Part shown: piece by piece, positions 23,763 to 32,650 of the stretch
How the letters are laid out: each line of letters starts with the position of its first letter
Numbering within the stretch: the stretch's first letter is position 1
DNA from: JACCVG01 sp963790245
Lineage (GTDB): Bacteria; Actinomycetota; Thermoleophilia; Solirubrobacterales; Thermoleophilaceae
Direction: 5' to 3'
DNA length: 64,000 bases
NCBI GenBank assembly: GCA_963790245.1
Contig: CAWBNP010000002.1
Span: 124,001 to 188,000, forward strand
Made by a program: the position numbers and the translations under genes
The notes under the pieces: model-generated
Databases searched by the model: none
The model's input: only the letters and a program-made list of their open reading frames with translations
What the model was told of the DNA's origin: nothing

Positions 23763-24233
23763 CTAACGCGCGAGCAGCTCGAAGGCGTGTTGCATCGCCG
23801 GAGCCAGCTCGCCGCCGATCTGGGCGATGCTCGGCGGGTTGCCGGGGAAGTTGATGATCAGCGTCCGTCCGCGGATCCCCGACGCCGAGCGCGAGAGCAT
23901 CCACTTGTCGGTGTGCGGGCGGGAGGCGATCCGCATCGCCTCGCCGATCCCCGGCGTCTCGCGGTCGATCGACGGCGCGTGTCGCCTCGGGCGTAACGTC
24001 ATCGGGCGAGAAGCCTGTGCCTCCCGTCGTCAGGACCAGCGTGCAGGACCGAGCTCGTCGGCAAAGTGGATCAACCGTTGCTCGATCGCCGCGCGATCAT
24101 CGGCCACGATCTCGGCGGCGACCAGCTCGAGCCCGAGCTCGTCAATGAACTTCGCCAGCGCAGGACCGCCCTCGTCGACGCCGTCCCCGGCCGCCTTCGA
24201 GGTCGAGACCGTCAGCGTCGCGGCGCGGATCAC
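23763..24233 (-). CDS. moaB: Molybdopterin adenylyltransferase-like MoaB/Mog protein, frame-broken
   Basis: About 156 residues. The N-terminal part (AATLTVSTSKAAGDGVDEGG, IVADDRAAIEQRL) and C-terminal part (ETPGIGEAMRI, LIINFPGNPPSIAQIGGEL) lie in one frame. The middle (TLVLTTGGTGFSPDDV) is out of frame because a base is lost near 24045 and one is doubled near 23985 (Val GTC/GTG). The TTGGTG and PGNP motifs are those of the MogA/MoaB fold, which adenylates molybdopterin before Mo insertion. It is the last gene of the moa operon and overlaps moaC by four bases. Confidence 0.8.
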
Positions 24234-24709
24234 TCGGCTCGCCAGTCGTTACGGCCGCCGGTCTTCTCGATCAGGCGGACGCGCTCGATCGAGACGCCGC
24301 GCTCCAGCCCCTTGACCATGTCGTAGATCGTCAGCGCCGCGACGGAGCAGGCCGTCATCGCCTCCATTTCGACACCTGTGCGCCCGATCGTTCGCGCCTC
24401 GGCCGCGACGGTCACCAGGCCGGCGTCGGCATCGACCGCGATCTCGATGTCGATGAACGACAGCGCCAGCGGATGGGCGAGCGGAATCAGGTCCCAGGTG
24501 CGCTTCGCCGCTCCGATTCCGGCGATCCGCGCCGGCCCGATGACATCGCCCTTCGGCCCGTCGCCACGCTCGACGGCAGCCGCGGTCGCCGGCTCCATCC
24601 GGACCAGGGCTGCCGCCCGGGCGCGCCGCTCGGTCTCCGGCTTGGCGCCGACGTCGATCATCCGCGCCGAGCCGTCCTCGGCGATGTGCGTCAGCCGTTC
24701 ATCGCTCAT
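24230..24709 (-). CDS. moaC: Cyclic pyranopterin monophosphate synthase MoaC
   Basis: 159 residues from ATG 24709; the open frame has nine extra codons upstream. MoaC works with MoaA to turn GTP into cyclic pyranopterin phosphate. Conserved blocks: MIDVGAKPETERRARAAA, KGDVIGPARIAGIGAAKRT, LIPLAHPLALSFIDIEI and TGVEMEAMTACSVAALTIYDM, ending KTGGRND. All are standard MoaC active-site segments (Lys, His, Asp). It overlaps moaX upstream and moaB downstream by four bases each. Confidence 0.94.
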   Translation of the reverse strand: MSDERLTHIAEDGSARMIDVGAKPETERRARAAALVRMEPATAAAVERGDGPKGDVIGPARIAGIGAAKRTWDLIPLAHPLALSFIDIEIAVDADAGLVTVAAEARTIGRTGVEMEAMTACSVAALTIYDMVKGLERGVSIERVRLIEKTGGRNDWRAE

Positions 24710-25363
24710 GTGCTCGGCACCGTCCCCTCGACCCATTCGGTCCGCTCGCCGTCGATCTCGCGCTTCCAGATCGGCGCTTCGGCTTTGATCTGGTCGATCG
24801 CCTCGCGGGCGGCCGCGAAGCTCTGCTCGCGGTGGCCTCCCGCGACGGCGACGACGACGCTCGGCTCTCCGAGGGCGACGGCGCCGGTGCGGTGCTCCGC
24901 AGCAATCCCGATCAGGTCGTGGCGTTCGAGACAGCCTTCGAGCAGCTCGCGGATCTTCTGCTCGGCCATCTCGGCGTAGGCCTCGTAGTCAAGCCGCTCG
25001 ACCGTTCGCGTGACTCCCTCGAAGGTGATCACGGCACCTGCCGCGGGACCGCGAACCAGATCGGCGATCGCACGTGGATCGAGCGGTTCGGGGGTAACTC
25101 GAACGTGGATCGGCGCGCCACCACTGACAGGCGGGATGAGCGCGAGTTCATCACCCGGATGGAGCGTCGTGTCCGGCCGCGGCGTAGTCGCGGTTGACCG
25201 CCATCACGACCGGCATCCGTTCGAGCGCGGGGCCGAGCGCCCCGAGCTCGCCCAATGCCCGCAGCGCGTCAGAGACGGTGGCGCCCTCTGGAAGCGAGAG
25301 TTCGACTGACGGGCTGCCGGCGAGCTCGCGCAGCATCGCGAACATGCGAACGCTGACCTCCAC
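24706..25363 (-). CDS. moaX: MoaD-MoaE fusion (MoaX-type molybdopterin synthase), one frame break
   Basis: 218 residues once a doubled base near 25174 (Ala GCC/GCG) is removed; the length is then a whole number of codons. Residues 1-80 are MoaD: ubiquitin-like VSVRMFAMLRELAGSP to HPGDELALIPPVSGG, with the GG that normally carries the thiocarboxylate. The frame runs on without a stop into MoaE: APIHVRVTPEPLDPRAIADLV, AGAVITFEGVTRTVERLDYEAY, HRTGAVALGEPSVVVAVAGGHRE and the catalytic Lys in PIWKREIDG. In Mycobacterium tuberculosis MoaX the same fusion is processed after GG to free the MoaD tail. A separate MoaE start (GTG 25032) would lack its N-terminal strand. Confidence 0.85.
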
Positions 25364-25364
25364 C

Positions 25365-26367
25365 TCAGCCGCCGATCGCGCTCATCGTCCGCGGTGGTTG
25401 CTGGAAGCCCGGGTCGCCGACCCGGTGCTTGAGCTCCTTGCGCCAGACCGCCTCGCGGATCAGCGATTCGAGGCCGTCATCGTCGATCCCCGAGCGCAGC
25501 GCGCCGCGCAGGTCCGTCTCACCGAGCGAGAAGAGGCATGTCCGCAGCTGGCCGTCGGCGGTCAGGCGGATGCGGTTGCAGTCGTCGCAGAACGGCTCGA
25601 CTGACGGGGTTGATGAACCCGATCTCGCCCTGACCGTCGGCGAAGCGGAACACCCGTGCGGTCGAGGAAGGCTCACGCGGCAGCGGCTCGAGGGGGTGGA
25701 CCGCGTCGATGATCCTGCGCAGCTCCTCGCCCGGGAGCACGTCGTCGGGGGTCCAGGCGTGGTCGCCGTCGAGCGGCATGAACTCGATAAAGCGGACCTG
25801 GTAGCCGGTGTCGCGGGCGAACTCGGCGAACGGGACCGCTTCCTGCTCGCTGAAGTCACGCAGCGCGACCGCGTTGACCTTGATCGGGCGGACCGACTCG
25901 TGTCTGCCGATCGCCTCGATGCCGCGCAGCACCTGATCGAGTGAGTCACGCCTGGTGAGCTGGAAGAAGCGGTCACGCTGGAGTGAGTCGATCGAAACGT
26001 TCACCCGCTGGATCCCCGCCTTGACGAGCGCATCGGCGTCGCGCTCGAGCAGGTAGCCGTTGGTCGTCAGCGAGAGGTCGGCGAGCCCAGGGATTGCGGC
26101 GAGGCGCGCGACGAGCTGCGGGAAGTCACGCCGGACCAGCGGCTCACCTCCGGTCAGGCGGACATCGGAGACGCCCATCGAGACGAGCAGCGCGACGATC
26201 CGCTCGATTTCCTCGAAGCTGAGAATCTCCTCCCGTTCGAGCCACTTCAGCCCGTCGGCGGGCATGCAGTACTGGCAGCGGAAGTTGCAGCGGTCTGTGA
26301 CCGATACCCGGAGATCGCCGATCTCCCGTCCGTGGCCGTCGATCAGCGGGTCGCGCGCGTTGACCAT
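25365..26367 (-). CDS. moaA: GTP 3',8-cyclase MoaA (radical SAM), one frame break
   Basis: 333 residues after removing one extra base near 25605. MoaA catalyses the first step of molybdopterin synthesis with two 4Fe-4S clusters. The N-terminal radical-SAM cluster is CNFRCQYC (residues about 28-35), with VRLTGGEPLVRRDF behind it. The C-terminal cluster Cys are in FCDDCNRIRLTADGQLRTC, and the protein ends with the conserved GG. The frame break falls between INPVS and EPFCDDCN. I use ATG 26367, not GTG 26373, because TACCCT lies 6 bases before it. First gene of the moaA-moaX-moaC-moaB operon. Confidence 0.92.
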
Positions 26368-26373
26368 GCCCAC

Positions 26374-26379
26374 AGGGTA
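26374..26379 (-). promoter_or_regulatory. -10 element TACCCT before moaA (minus strand)
   Basis: TACCCT ends 6 bases before the moaA ATG. The absence of a leader leaves no room for a molybdenum-cofactor riboswitch. Confidence 0.5.
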
Positions 26380-26448
26380 CGCACCGCACGATTGAGTCCG
26401 GTGGGGACGGGGTATTCAGACGGCGAACCCAACCGAGAGGATCACCAG

Positions 26449-26619
26449 ATGAGTGACGAAGGAAAGGTCGATGAGGCCAAGGGACGCGTCAAGGAGGCGG
26501 CGGGCAGCCTGACCGGCGACGACGACCTCAAGAACGAGGGCAAGGTCGACCGCGCAGCCGGGACCGTCAAGGACAAGGTCGGGGACGCCACCGACAAGGT
26601 CAAGGACGCGCTGAAGTAG
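26449..26619 (+). CDS. CsbD-family stress protein
   Basis: 56 residues with a GAGAGG ribosome binding site. The CsbD pattern is plain: GKVDEAKGRVKEAAGSLTGD followed by a second copy KNEGKVDRAAGTVKDKVGDA. These are small, highly charged, soluble proteins made under general stress; their function is unknown. The sequence is nearly all Lys, Asp, Glu, Ala and Gly and probably folds as a helical hairpin. Confidence 0.88.
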   Translation: MSDEGKVDEAKGRVKEAAGSLTGDDDLKNEGKVDRAAGTVKDKVGDATDKVKDALK

Positions 26620-26662
26620 ACGGCCGTTCGCTCCCGCAGCCGAACCGTGCTAGACCCTAGGA

Positions 26663-27820
26663 ATGGCACAGCGGATCGGCGCGGGAGTCTCGGCGGGTAG
26701 CCCGGGAGCCGCGCGCTTCGCCGAAGCCGCGGCTTCCGCGGCGGCCGGCCTCGACGGAGCCGCACCCGACGCCGTCGTCGTATTCGGTGGTGGCGCGAAC
26801 CTGCCCTGGTTCGAGGACGGGATCGCCGCGGTCCGCGACCACCTGCCCGTCGACACGATCATCGGCTGTGGCGCGCAAGGGGTTCTCGGCGCCGGCCGTG
26901 AGGTCGAGGGCGGCGGGGTCGCCGTCTGGGCCGCGTCGCTGCCGGACGCGCACATCGAGCCCTTTCACATCGAGACCGAGCAGCTCGACGACGGGCGGAT
27001 CGCCGTCGGCGGGCTGCCGGACCTCGACGAAGCGGAGGCGCTGATCGCGCTCGTCGACCCGTACAGCTTTCCGATCGAGCCATTGCTCGGACAGCTCGCC
27101 GAGGCCCAGCCGGGCCTGCCGGTTATCGGCGGGCTCGCCAGCCTCGGCGGTCCCGCTGCGGGCGCGCTGATCGCCGGCGGCGAGCTCGTCGGCAACGGCG
27201 CCGTGGGTCTTGCGCTCTCGGGTGTCGATTTTCATTCGTGCGTGTCTCAAGGCGCGCGCCCGATCGGCCCGGAGATGGTCGTCACCGCGGCCGAGGGCAG
27301 CATCGTCTACGAGCTCGCCTCGCGCCCGGCGCTCGACCGCATCCACCAGGCGATAGCCGAGCTCGACGCCGACGAGCGACAACAGGCGGCCCGCGGCTTG
27401 CTGATCGGCGTCGTCGTCGACGAGAACCAGCCCGACTACGGCCGCGGCGACTTCCTGATCCGCGGCCTGCTCGGAGTCGATGAGGAGGAACGCTCGGTGC
27501 GGATCGGCGAGTCGATGCGCGTCGGGCAGACCGTTCGCCTCCAGGTCCGCGACGCGCGCTCGGCGCACGAGGACCTGCACGCCGCGCTGGCGGCGAAGCG
27601 GGCCGAGCTGAGCGCTCCGCCGGCCGGCGCGCTCCTGTTCACGTGCAACGGGCGCGGATCGCACATGTTCGGCACGCCCGACCACGACTCCGGCCTGCTC
27701 GACTCAGCCTTCGACGGCGCCGCTGCCGCCGGGTTCTTCTGCGCCGGCGAGATCGGCCCGGTCGGCCTACGGAACTTCGTTCACGGCTTCACCGCGACGA
27801 TCGGGGTGTTCGGGGCGTGA
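26663..27820 (+). CDS. FIST-domain sensory protein
   Basis: 385 residues with both FIST N and FIST C domains. N-terminal features are DAVVVFGGGANLPWF and DTIIGCGAQGVLG; the C-terminal domain has GALLFTCNGRGSHMFG, SAFDGAAAAGFFCAGEIGPVG and ends FVHGFTATIGVFG. FIST domains are thought to sense small ligands, possibly amino acids, and are often next to signalling proteins. Here there is no kinase or cyclase; the gene overlaps a metallo-beta-lactamase-fold hydrolase by four bases, so the two probably work together. Confidence 0.85.
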   Translation: MAQRIGAGVSAGSPGAARFAEAAASAAAGLDGAAPDAVVVFGGGANLPWFEDGIAAVRDHLPVDTIIGCGAQGVLGAGREVEGGGVAVWAASLPDAHIEPFHIETEQLDDGRIAVGGLPDLDEAEALIALVDPYSFPIEPLLGQLAEAQPGLPVIGGLASLGGPAAGALIAGGELVGNGAVGLALSGVDFHSCVSQGARPIGPEMVVTAAEGSIVYELASRPALDRIHQAIAELDADERQQAARGLLIGVVVDENQPDYGRGDFLIRGLLGVDEEERSVRIGESMRVGQTVRLQVRDARSAHEDLHAALAAKRAELSAPPAGALLFTCNGRGSHMFGTPDHDSGLLDSAFDGAAAAGFFCAGEIGPVGLRNFVHGFTATIGVFGA

Positions 27821-28545
27821 TCGAGGGGGTCGAGCTGGTCCGGGCCTCGAATCCCGGGCCGTTCACGCTCGAGGGGACCAACAGCTGGATCGTCGATGGC
27901 ACGTGGGTCGTCGACCCCGGGCCCGATGACGAGCAGCACCTCCACGCGCTTCTGGCCGCCGCCGGAGGCGCGCTCGAAGGAATCGTCCTGACCCACGACC
28001 ACGCTGATCATTCGGCGGGGGCGCCGCGCCTGGCCGAACTCGCCGGTGGTCTTGCGATCAGCCGTCCCGGCGGCGGCGAGCGGGTCGGTCCCTTCGAGGC
28101 GATCGCGACGCCCGGCCACGCGCCCGACCACGTGTGCCTGCTGCGTGGCAGAACGCTCTTCAGCGGCGACACGGTCCTCGGCCACGGCAGCGTCTTCGTC
28201 CAGCCGGGGAACGGCGCGCTCGCCGCCTACCTCGATTCGCTGCGCGCTCTGCTCGAGCGCGATCTGGACGCGATCTGCCCGGGACACGGGCCGCTCGTCA
28301 CCGATGCCCGCGCGAAGCTCGAGGAGTACCTCGAGCACCGCCTCGCGCGTGAGGCAGCGCTCCTGGGAGCGCTCGATGACGGCCTGCGCACCCAGGACGA
28401 GTTGCTCGACGCCGTCTGGTCAGACGCACCGGCCGCACTGCGGCCCGCCGCGGCAATCACCCTGGCCGCCCACGCCGAGAAGCTGCGCGACGAGGGCCGG
28501 CTGCCAGATGATGTAGAACGGACCGTGCTCGGATCCGCGGCCTGA
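27817..28545 (+). CDS. Metallo-beta-lactamase-fold hydrolase (LACTB2-like)
   Basis: 242 residues from GTG 27817, overlapping the FIST gene. The zinc-binding motif is complete: THDHADHSAG (HxHxDH), then His in PGHAPDHVC, Asp in LFSGDTVLG and His in CPGHGPLV. The C-terminal helical part (EHRLAREAALLGAL...TQDELLDAVW) is the winged-helix-like tail of LACTB2/MBL-RNase-like and glyoxalase-II-like enzymes. The substrate cannot be told from sequence; RNase or thioester hydrolase activities are known in this group. Confidence 0.85.
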   Translation: MIEGVELVRASNPGPFTLEGTNSWIVDGTWVVDPGPDDEQHLHALLAAAGGALEGIVLTHDHADHSAGAPRLAELAGGLAISRPGGGERVGPFEAIATPGHAPDHVCLLRGRTLFSGDTVLGHGSVFVQPGNGALAAYLDSLRALLERDLDAICPGHGPLVTDARAKLEEYLEHRLAREAALLGALDDGLRTQDELLDAVWSDAPAALRPAAAITLAAHAEKLRDEGRLPDDVERTVLGSAA

Positions 28546-28563
28546 TCAGCGGCCGCGTGCCCT

Positions 28564-29217
28564 TCAGGACGAGCCGAGCACCCGCGCCTTCGCGGCGCTG
28601 AACTCCTCGTCGCTGAGCGCGCCTGACCGTCTCAGATGGTCGAGCTGCTCGAGCGCAGCAGCGACCGGAGTATTCGCGGCGGCGGGCGCTGCCGCGGGGC
28701 GGCCGGTGACCGTCAGCGCGCCCGACTGATCACGCACGAGCGCGACGGCGCCGGCGCGCGCAGGGTCGAAGGCGACGGCGATTCGCTCGCCCGGCTCGGG
28801 AAGCCAGGAGCTCGGCAGCGTGACCTTCTTCGCGACGGTGAACGGGCTACGCCCGGAAGGCTCGACTCTCAGCCGCAGGTTCCAGCGCGGGACGTCGTTG
28901 ATCGAGACGTGGGTGTGCTCGACGGCCTCGACGAGCGCGTCGGCGCGCGTCCCGGTCGCGAGCAGCTTGCGGTCAGTGCCGCCACCGGCCATCGTCAAAC
29001 CGCCGGAGAGCTTGACGATCACCGCCGCGACGACCGACACGGCCAGCCAGATCAGCCCGATCATGCGCAGCACGGGGCTCGCCGGGTCGGAGTCCTCTGT
29101 CGCGTTCGCGTCGAGAAACGCCGTCACCGGATCGAGGTAGCTGATCGCGACCAAGGCGGCGCCCGCGAGCAGGAAAAACCCGAGTACGCCCCACCTGACG
29201 AGCCAGCCCGGGTTCAT
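28564..29217 (-). CDS. Membrane protein with C-terminal SHOCT domain
   Basis: 217 residues. Two membrane helices lie at residues about 9-28 and 50-70, then a soluble region with a beta-rich core (WNLRLRVEPSGRSPFTVAKKV) and, at the end, a SHOCT domain (LEQLDHLRRSGALSDEEFSAAKARVLG). SHOCT segments are short oligomerisation modules attached to many membrane proteins. The function is unknown. The start codon has a GATAAT element 6 bases upstream on the minus strand, back to back with the gadB promoter. Confidence 0.75.
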   Translation of the reverse strand: MNPGWLVRWGVLGFFLLAGAALVAISYLDPVTAFLDANATEDSDPASPVLRMIGLIWLAVSVVAAVIVKLSGGLTMAGGGTDRKLLATGTRADALVEAVEHTHVSINDVPRWNLRLRVEPSGRSPFTVAKKVTLPSSWLPEPGERIAVAFDPARAGAVALVRDQSGALTVTGRPAAAPAAANTPVAAALEQLDHLRRSGALSDEEFSAAKARVLGSS

Positions 29218-29223
29218 CGGCCG

Positions 29224-29229
29224 ATTATC
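29224..29229 (-). promoter_or_regulatory. -10 element GATAAT (minus strand)
   Basis: GATAAT on the minus strand ends 6 bases before the ATG at 29217. It is one base from the canonical TATAAT. Confidence 0.45.
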
Positions 29230-29242
29230 GCCTGATCGGTGT

Positions 29243-29248
29243 TACGGT
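29243..29248 (+). promoter_or_regulatory. -10 element TACGGT before gadB
   Basis: TACGGT ends 6 bases before ATG 29255. It is 13 bases from the divergent element at 29224-29229. Confidence 0.5.
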
Positions 29249-29254
29249 CGCCGA

Positions 29255-30631
29255 ATGGCCGACCGACCGCAGCCGTCCGGGGAGGGGCAGGTCACAGCCG
29301 TCGAGCGGTACTTCACAAAGCCCGCGATCGACCGCCGGCTCCCCGACGAGAGTCGGGATCCCAGGACGGCACTGTCGATCGTCCAGTCCGAGATGCTGCT
29401 CGACGGCGATCCGGCGAAGAACCTGGCGACGTTCGTGACCACCCATATGGAGCCGGAGGCCCGCCAGGTGATCAGCGAGAACCTGCATCGGAACTTCATC
29501 GATCACGCCGAGTACCCGCAGACCGCTGAGGTGGCCAACCGCTGCGTCCGGATGCTCCACGACCTCTTCAACGGGCCGGGGGAGCCCGACAGCCCGGGGA
29601 CCGCGTGTGCCGGCTCCTCGGAGGCCGTGATGCTCGGGGCACTCGCAATGAAGTGGCGCTGGAAGGCCGCTCGTGAGGCGGCCGGCAAGTCGACCGCCCA
29701 GCCGAACCTCGTCTACGGAGGCGACGTCCACGTCGTCTGGGACAAGTTCTGCCGCTACTTCGACGTCGAGCCGCGATCGGTGCCGCTGGTGCCCGGCCGC
29801 TTCACGATCGGGCCCGAGGACCTGGCTCCGCGGATCGACGAGAATACGATCGGCGTCGTGGCCGTCGTCGGGACCACCTTCACCGGGGAGTGCGACGACG
29901 TGCGCGGAATCGACGCCCTGCTCGAAGAGCTGCGGGGCCGGGGGATGGATGTGCCCCTGCACGTCGATGCGGCCTCCGGCGGGTTCGTGTTCCCGTTCTC
30001 AGAGCCCGCCTTCGAGTGGGACTTTCGCCTGGACTCCGTCAAGTCGATCAACGTCTCGGGCCACAAGTTCGGCCTTGTCTACCCCGGAATCGGATGGCTC
30101 GTCTTCCGCGACGAGCAGCAGCTGCCGGAGGAGCTCGTCTTCTACGAGGACTACCTCGGCGAGCGGGACGCGACCTTCACGCTCAACTTCTCGGGGAGCT
30201 CGTCGTTCATCCTCGCCCAGTACTACAACTTCGTCCGCTACGGACGAGCCGGATACGCGTCGCTGGTGCGCGCGATGGCGGCCAACGCGGCGAGCCTGGC
30301 GGCCGCGCTGGCCGACGAGGACGCAATCGAGGTTTTCGGGGGCGAGCCGATGCTGCCGCTCGTCATGTCACGCGTACGCGAAGGCGAGCCCTTTACCGCA
30401 AGTGATCTGGTCGGGGAGTTGACCCAGCGCCGCGGCTGGCTGATCCCCGCCTACGGGCTCCCGCCGGCCAACGAGAGCCAGCACGTGATGAGGATGCTCG
30501 TCAAGGTCAATCAATCACGCGAGCTGGCCGACGCGCTCGCAAACGATGTCCGCCTCTCGATCGCCCACCTGCGTGAGCGCGGCGCCGGGCACCCGCCCCG
30601 CCGGCACGTTCATCGCGGGCACGGTTACTGA
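29255..30631 (+). CDS. gadB: Glutamate decarboxylase (PLP-dependent)
   Basis: 458 residues, normal length for bacterial GadB. It converts glutamate to GABA and CO2, consuming a proton. Family blocks: NFIDHAEYPQTAEVANRC, GTACAGSSEAVMLGALAMKW, HVDAASGGFVFPF and the PLP lysine in SVKSINVSGHKFGLVYPG. The C-terminal tail (RHVHRGHGY) is His-rich like the pH-responsive tail of E. coli GadB, though short. No GadC antiporter gene is nearby, so a role in acid resistance is uncertain; a GABA shunt is equally possible. Confidence 0.93.
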   Translation: MADRPQPSGEGQVTAVERYFTKPAIDRRLPDESRDPRTALSIVQSEMLLDGDPAKNLATFVTTHMEPEARQVISENLHRNFIDHAEYPQTAEVANRCVRMLHDLFNGPGEPDSPGTACAGSSEAVMLGALAMKWRWKAAREAAGKSTAQPNLVYGGDVHVVWDKFCRYFDVEPRSVPLVPGRFTIGPEDLAPRIDENTIGVVAVVGTTFTGECDDVRGIDALLEELRGRGMDVPLHVDAASGGFVFPFSEPAFEWDFRLDSVKSINVSGHKFGLVYPGIGWLVFRDEQQLPEELVFYEDYLGERDATFTLNFSGSSSFILAQYYNFVRYGRAGYASLVRAMAANAASLAAALADEDAIEVFGGEPMLPLVMSRVREGEPFTASDLVGELTQRRGWLIPAYGLPPANESQHVMRMLVKVNQSRELADALANDVRLSIAHLRERGAGHPPRRHVHRGHGY

Positions 30632-31483
30632 TTAGCCGCGCCGGTACAGCCGGCTCGTCAGCGGCGCGAACACCAGGGTCAGTCCGGCGGCGACCGCGAG
30701 CACGATTGCGATGTCACCAGTCGCCGGGGTTCCCTCCATCAGGCCGCGCGAGGCGGTCGCCAGCAGCGAGATCGGGTTGACGGCGACGAACGCCTCGAGC
30801 ACCGGCGGCAGCGTCTGCGGCTCGACGAACACGTTGGAGATGAAGGTCAGCGGGAAGATGCCCATGAACCCTGCGTTCATCACCGCGCTCGGTGAGCGCA
30901 GCAGTAGGCCGAGCGTCGCGAACACCCACGAGAGGCCGAACGCGAACACGACGACCAGCGCGAGGGCAGCGAGCACGCCGAGCAGGCCGGCGCCGGGCCG
31001 GTAGCCGAGCGCCAGCCCGAGCGCGATCAGGACGATTCCCGCAAGCAGATAGCGGACGCTGTCACCGAGCACGGACCCCACGAGCGGGGCCGGTGCCCAG
31101 ATCGGCAGCGAGCGGAAGCGATCGATCACGCCCTTGGTCAGGTCGGTGTTGAGCGCGACGCCCGAGTAGACGGTCGTGAACAGCACCGTCATCACGAGCA
31201 GGCCGGGGAAGATGTACTGGAGGTAGTCGCCGGTCGAGCCGGCGATCGCGCCGCCGAACAGGTAGGTGAACATCAGCAGGAACATCACCGGCGTGATCGT
31301 CACGTCGAGCAACTGCTCGGGGACGTGCTTGACCTTGAGCATCCCGCGCCAGCCAAAGGTGATCGCCGCCGACAGCGCAGTCGCGCGAGGCGGCCGCGGC
31401 GTCGATGCGAGCGCGCTGCGGACGGCGGCCTGCTCGGCGGCGGTCGGCCGGGTACTCGCGGTGGTGGCGGGCTCGGCGCTCAT
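30632..31483 (-). CDS. ABC-2 type transporter permease (DrrB-like)
   Basis: 283 residues. A soluble N-terminus is followed by about six membrane helices of the ABC-2 permease type (VMFLLMFTYLFGGAIAGS, YIFPGLLVMTVLFTTVYSG, LGVLAALALVVVFAFGLSWV, GIFPLTFISNVFVEPQTLP). The last motif is characteristic of DrrB/NodJ-like exporters. It pairs with the ATPase at 31480 (four-base overlap). Such pairs export hydrophobic drugs or lipids; the substrate is not evident here. Convergent with gadB, with stop codons directly adjacent. Confidence 0.88.
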   Translation of the reverse strand: MSAEPATTASTRPTAAEQAAVRSALASTPRPPRATALSAAITFGWRGMLKVKHVPEQLLDVTITPVMFLLMFTYLFGGAIAGSTGDYLQYIFPGLLVMTVLFTTVYSGVALNTDLTKGVIDRFRSLPIWAPAPLVGSVLGDSVRYLLAGIVLIALGLALGYRPGAGLLGVLAALALVVVFAFGLSWVFATLGLLLRSPSAVMNAGFMGIFPLTFISNVFVEPQTLPPVLEAFVAVNPISLLATASRGLMEGTPATGDIAIVLAVAAGLTLVFAPLTSRLYRRG

Positions 31484-32463
31484 CGGGGGGCTCCGTTCGG
31501 AGCGGAGTGGTCGGTGCCGCCCTCTTCGGCGGGGCGGCCCGTGAGGGCGAGGAATACCTCGTCGAGACTCGGCTGCCCGAGCGAGAAGTCGGCGATCCCG
31601 ACCCCGCTGCGACCGAGCTCGGTGACCAGCGTCGCGGCGCGCTCGGGGTCCGCGCAGGGCGCCGAGAGAGCGGCGGGATCGGACTCCAGGTGGATCGTTT
31701 CGAGCTCCCGGCCGAGCAGCCGCTCGGCTTCGGGGCGCTGCTCGGGGTCGAGCAGCCTTACGTGTAGGGCGCCCGAGCCGACCGAAGCCTTGAGTTGCCC
31801 GGGGGTGCCCTCGGCGATCACGCGGCCGTGGTCAATCACCGCGATCCCGTCGGCGAGCCGGTCGGCCTCGTCGAGGTACTGGGTGCAGAGCAGGATCGTC
31901 GTCCCGCCGTCGACCAGCGCGCGGATGATGTCCCAGACCTGGTTGCGCGAGCGCGGATCGAGGCCCGTCGTCGGCTCGTCGAGAAACATCAGCCGCGGGG
32001 TCACGACGATGCTGGCGGCGATGTCGAGCCGGCGGCGCATGCCGCCCGAGTAGTTCTTGACGAGCCGGCCGGCGGCTTCCTCGAGGCCGAAGGCGTCGAG
32101 CAACTCGCCCGCACGCGCCTTGGCCCCGGCACGCCGCAACCCGAGCAGCCGCCCCACCAGGATCAGGTTCTCGCGTCCGGTCAGATCCTCGTCGACCGAG
32201 GCGAGCTGGCCGGTCAGGCTGACGAGGCCGCGGACGGCGTCGGCCTCGCGGAGGATGTCATGCCCGAACACTCGCGCCTCGCCCGCATCCGGGCGGATCA
32301 GCGTGGCCAGCATCCGGATCGCGGTCGTCTTGCCGGCGCCGTTGGGGCCGAGCACGCCGTAGACCGAGCCGTCACGTACCGCGAGATCGACGCCGTCGAC
32401 GGCCCGCGTCTCGCCAAACGTCTTGACGAGTCCGGTGGCTTCGATTGCGAGCGGGTCGGTCAC
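31480..32463 (-). CDS. ABC transporter ATPase (DrrA-like)
   Basis: 327 residues, GTG start. Complete ABC motifs: Walker A GPNGAGKTTAIRML, Q-loop, signature YSGGMRRRLDIAAS, Walker B LMFLDEPTTGLDPRSRN and the switch His region. The C-terminal extension after residue 220 with LSLGQPSLDEVFLALTGRPAEE is the DrrA-type tail that docks to its own permease. Forms a two-gene export operon with the following permease. A TATCGT element about 14 bases upstream may be its promoter. Confidence 0.9.
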   Translation of the reverse strand: MTDPLAIEATGLVKTFGETRAVDGVDLAVRDGSVYGVLGPNGAGKTTAIRMLATLIRPDAGEARVFGHDILREADAVRGLVSLTGQLASVDEDLTGRENLILVGRLLGLRRAGAKARAGELLDAFGLEEAAGRLVKNYSGGMRRRLDIAASIVVTPRLMFLDEPTTGLDPRSRNQVWDIIRALVDGGTTILLCTQYLDEADRLADGIAVIDHGRVIAEGTPGQLKASVGSGALHVRLLDPEQRPEAERLLGRELETIHLESDPAALSAPCADPERAATLVTELGRSGVGIADFSLGQPSLDEVFLALTGRPAEEGGTDHSAPNGAPR

Positions 32464-32650
32464 CTGAATCGGCTCCGACGATAGCGACGCCCACCCGCGG
32501 CAGCCCTATCTGTTCGAGCTGCTCTTGACACCGGGCCACACATCGGGCCACCGATCGGTGCGAGTAGCGGAGAGGCTCGTGATCGGCGGCGATGTCACCC
32601 AATAGACGAGCCGCAGCATGCTGATCGCGCCGACTATCCTGCATGGCCGG

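Noticed and set aside
25335..25350. GAACATGCGAAC as a LexA site in the moa operon
   Set aside because: It is a direct arrangement of half-sites and lacks the GTTCG half; it also lies at the start of moaX inside an operon.
26380..26448. Molybdenum-cofactor riboswitch before moaA
   Set aside because: The moaA promoter gives no leader, and the gap to csbD is under 80 bases.
32525..32530. TTGACA as a -35 box for efp
   Set aside because: No -10 element lies 16-18 bases downstream; TATCCT nearer the start fits better.
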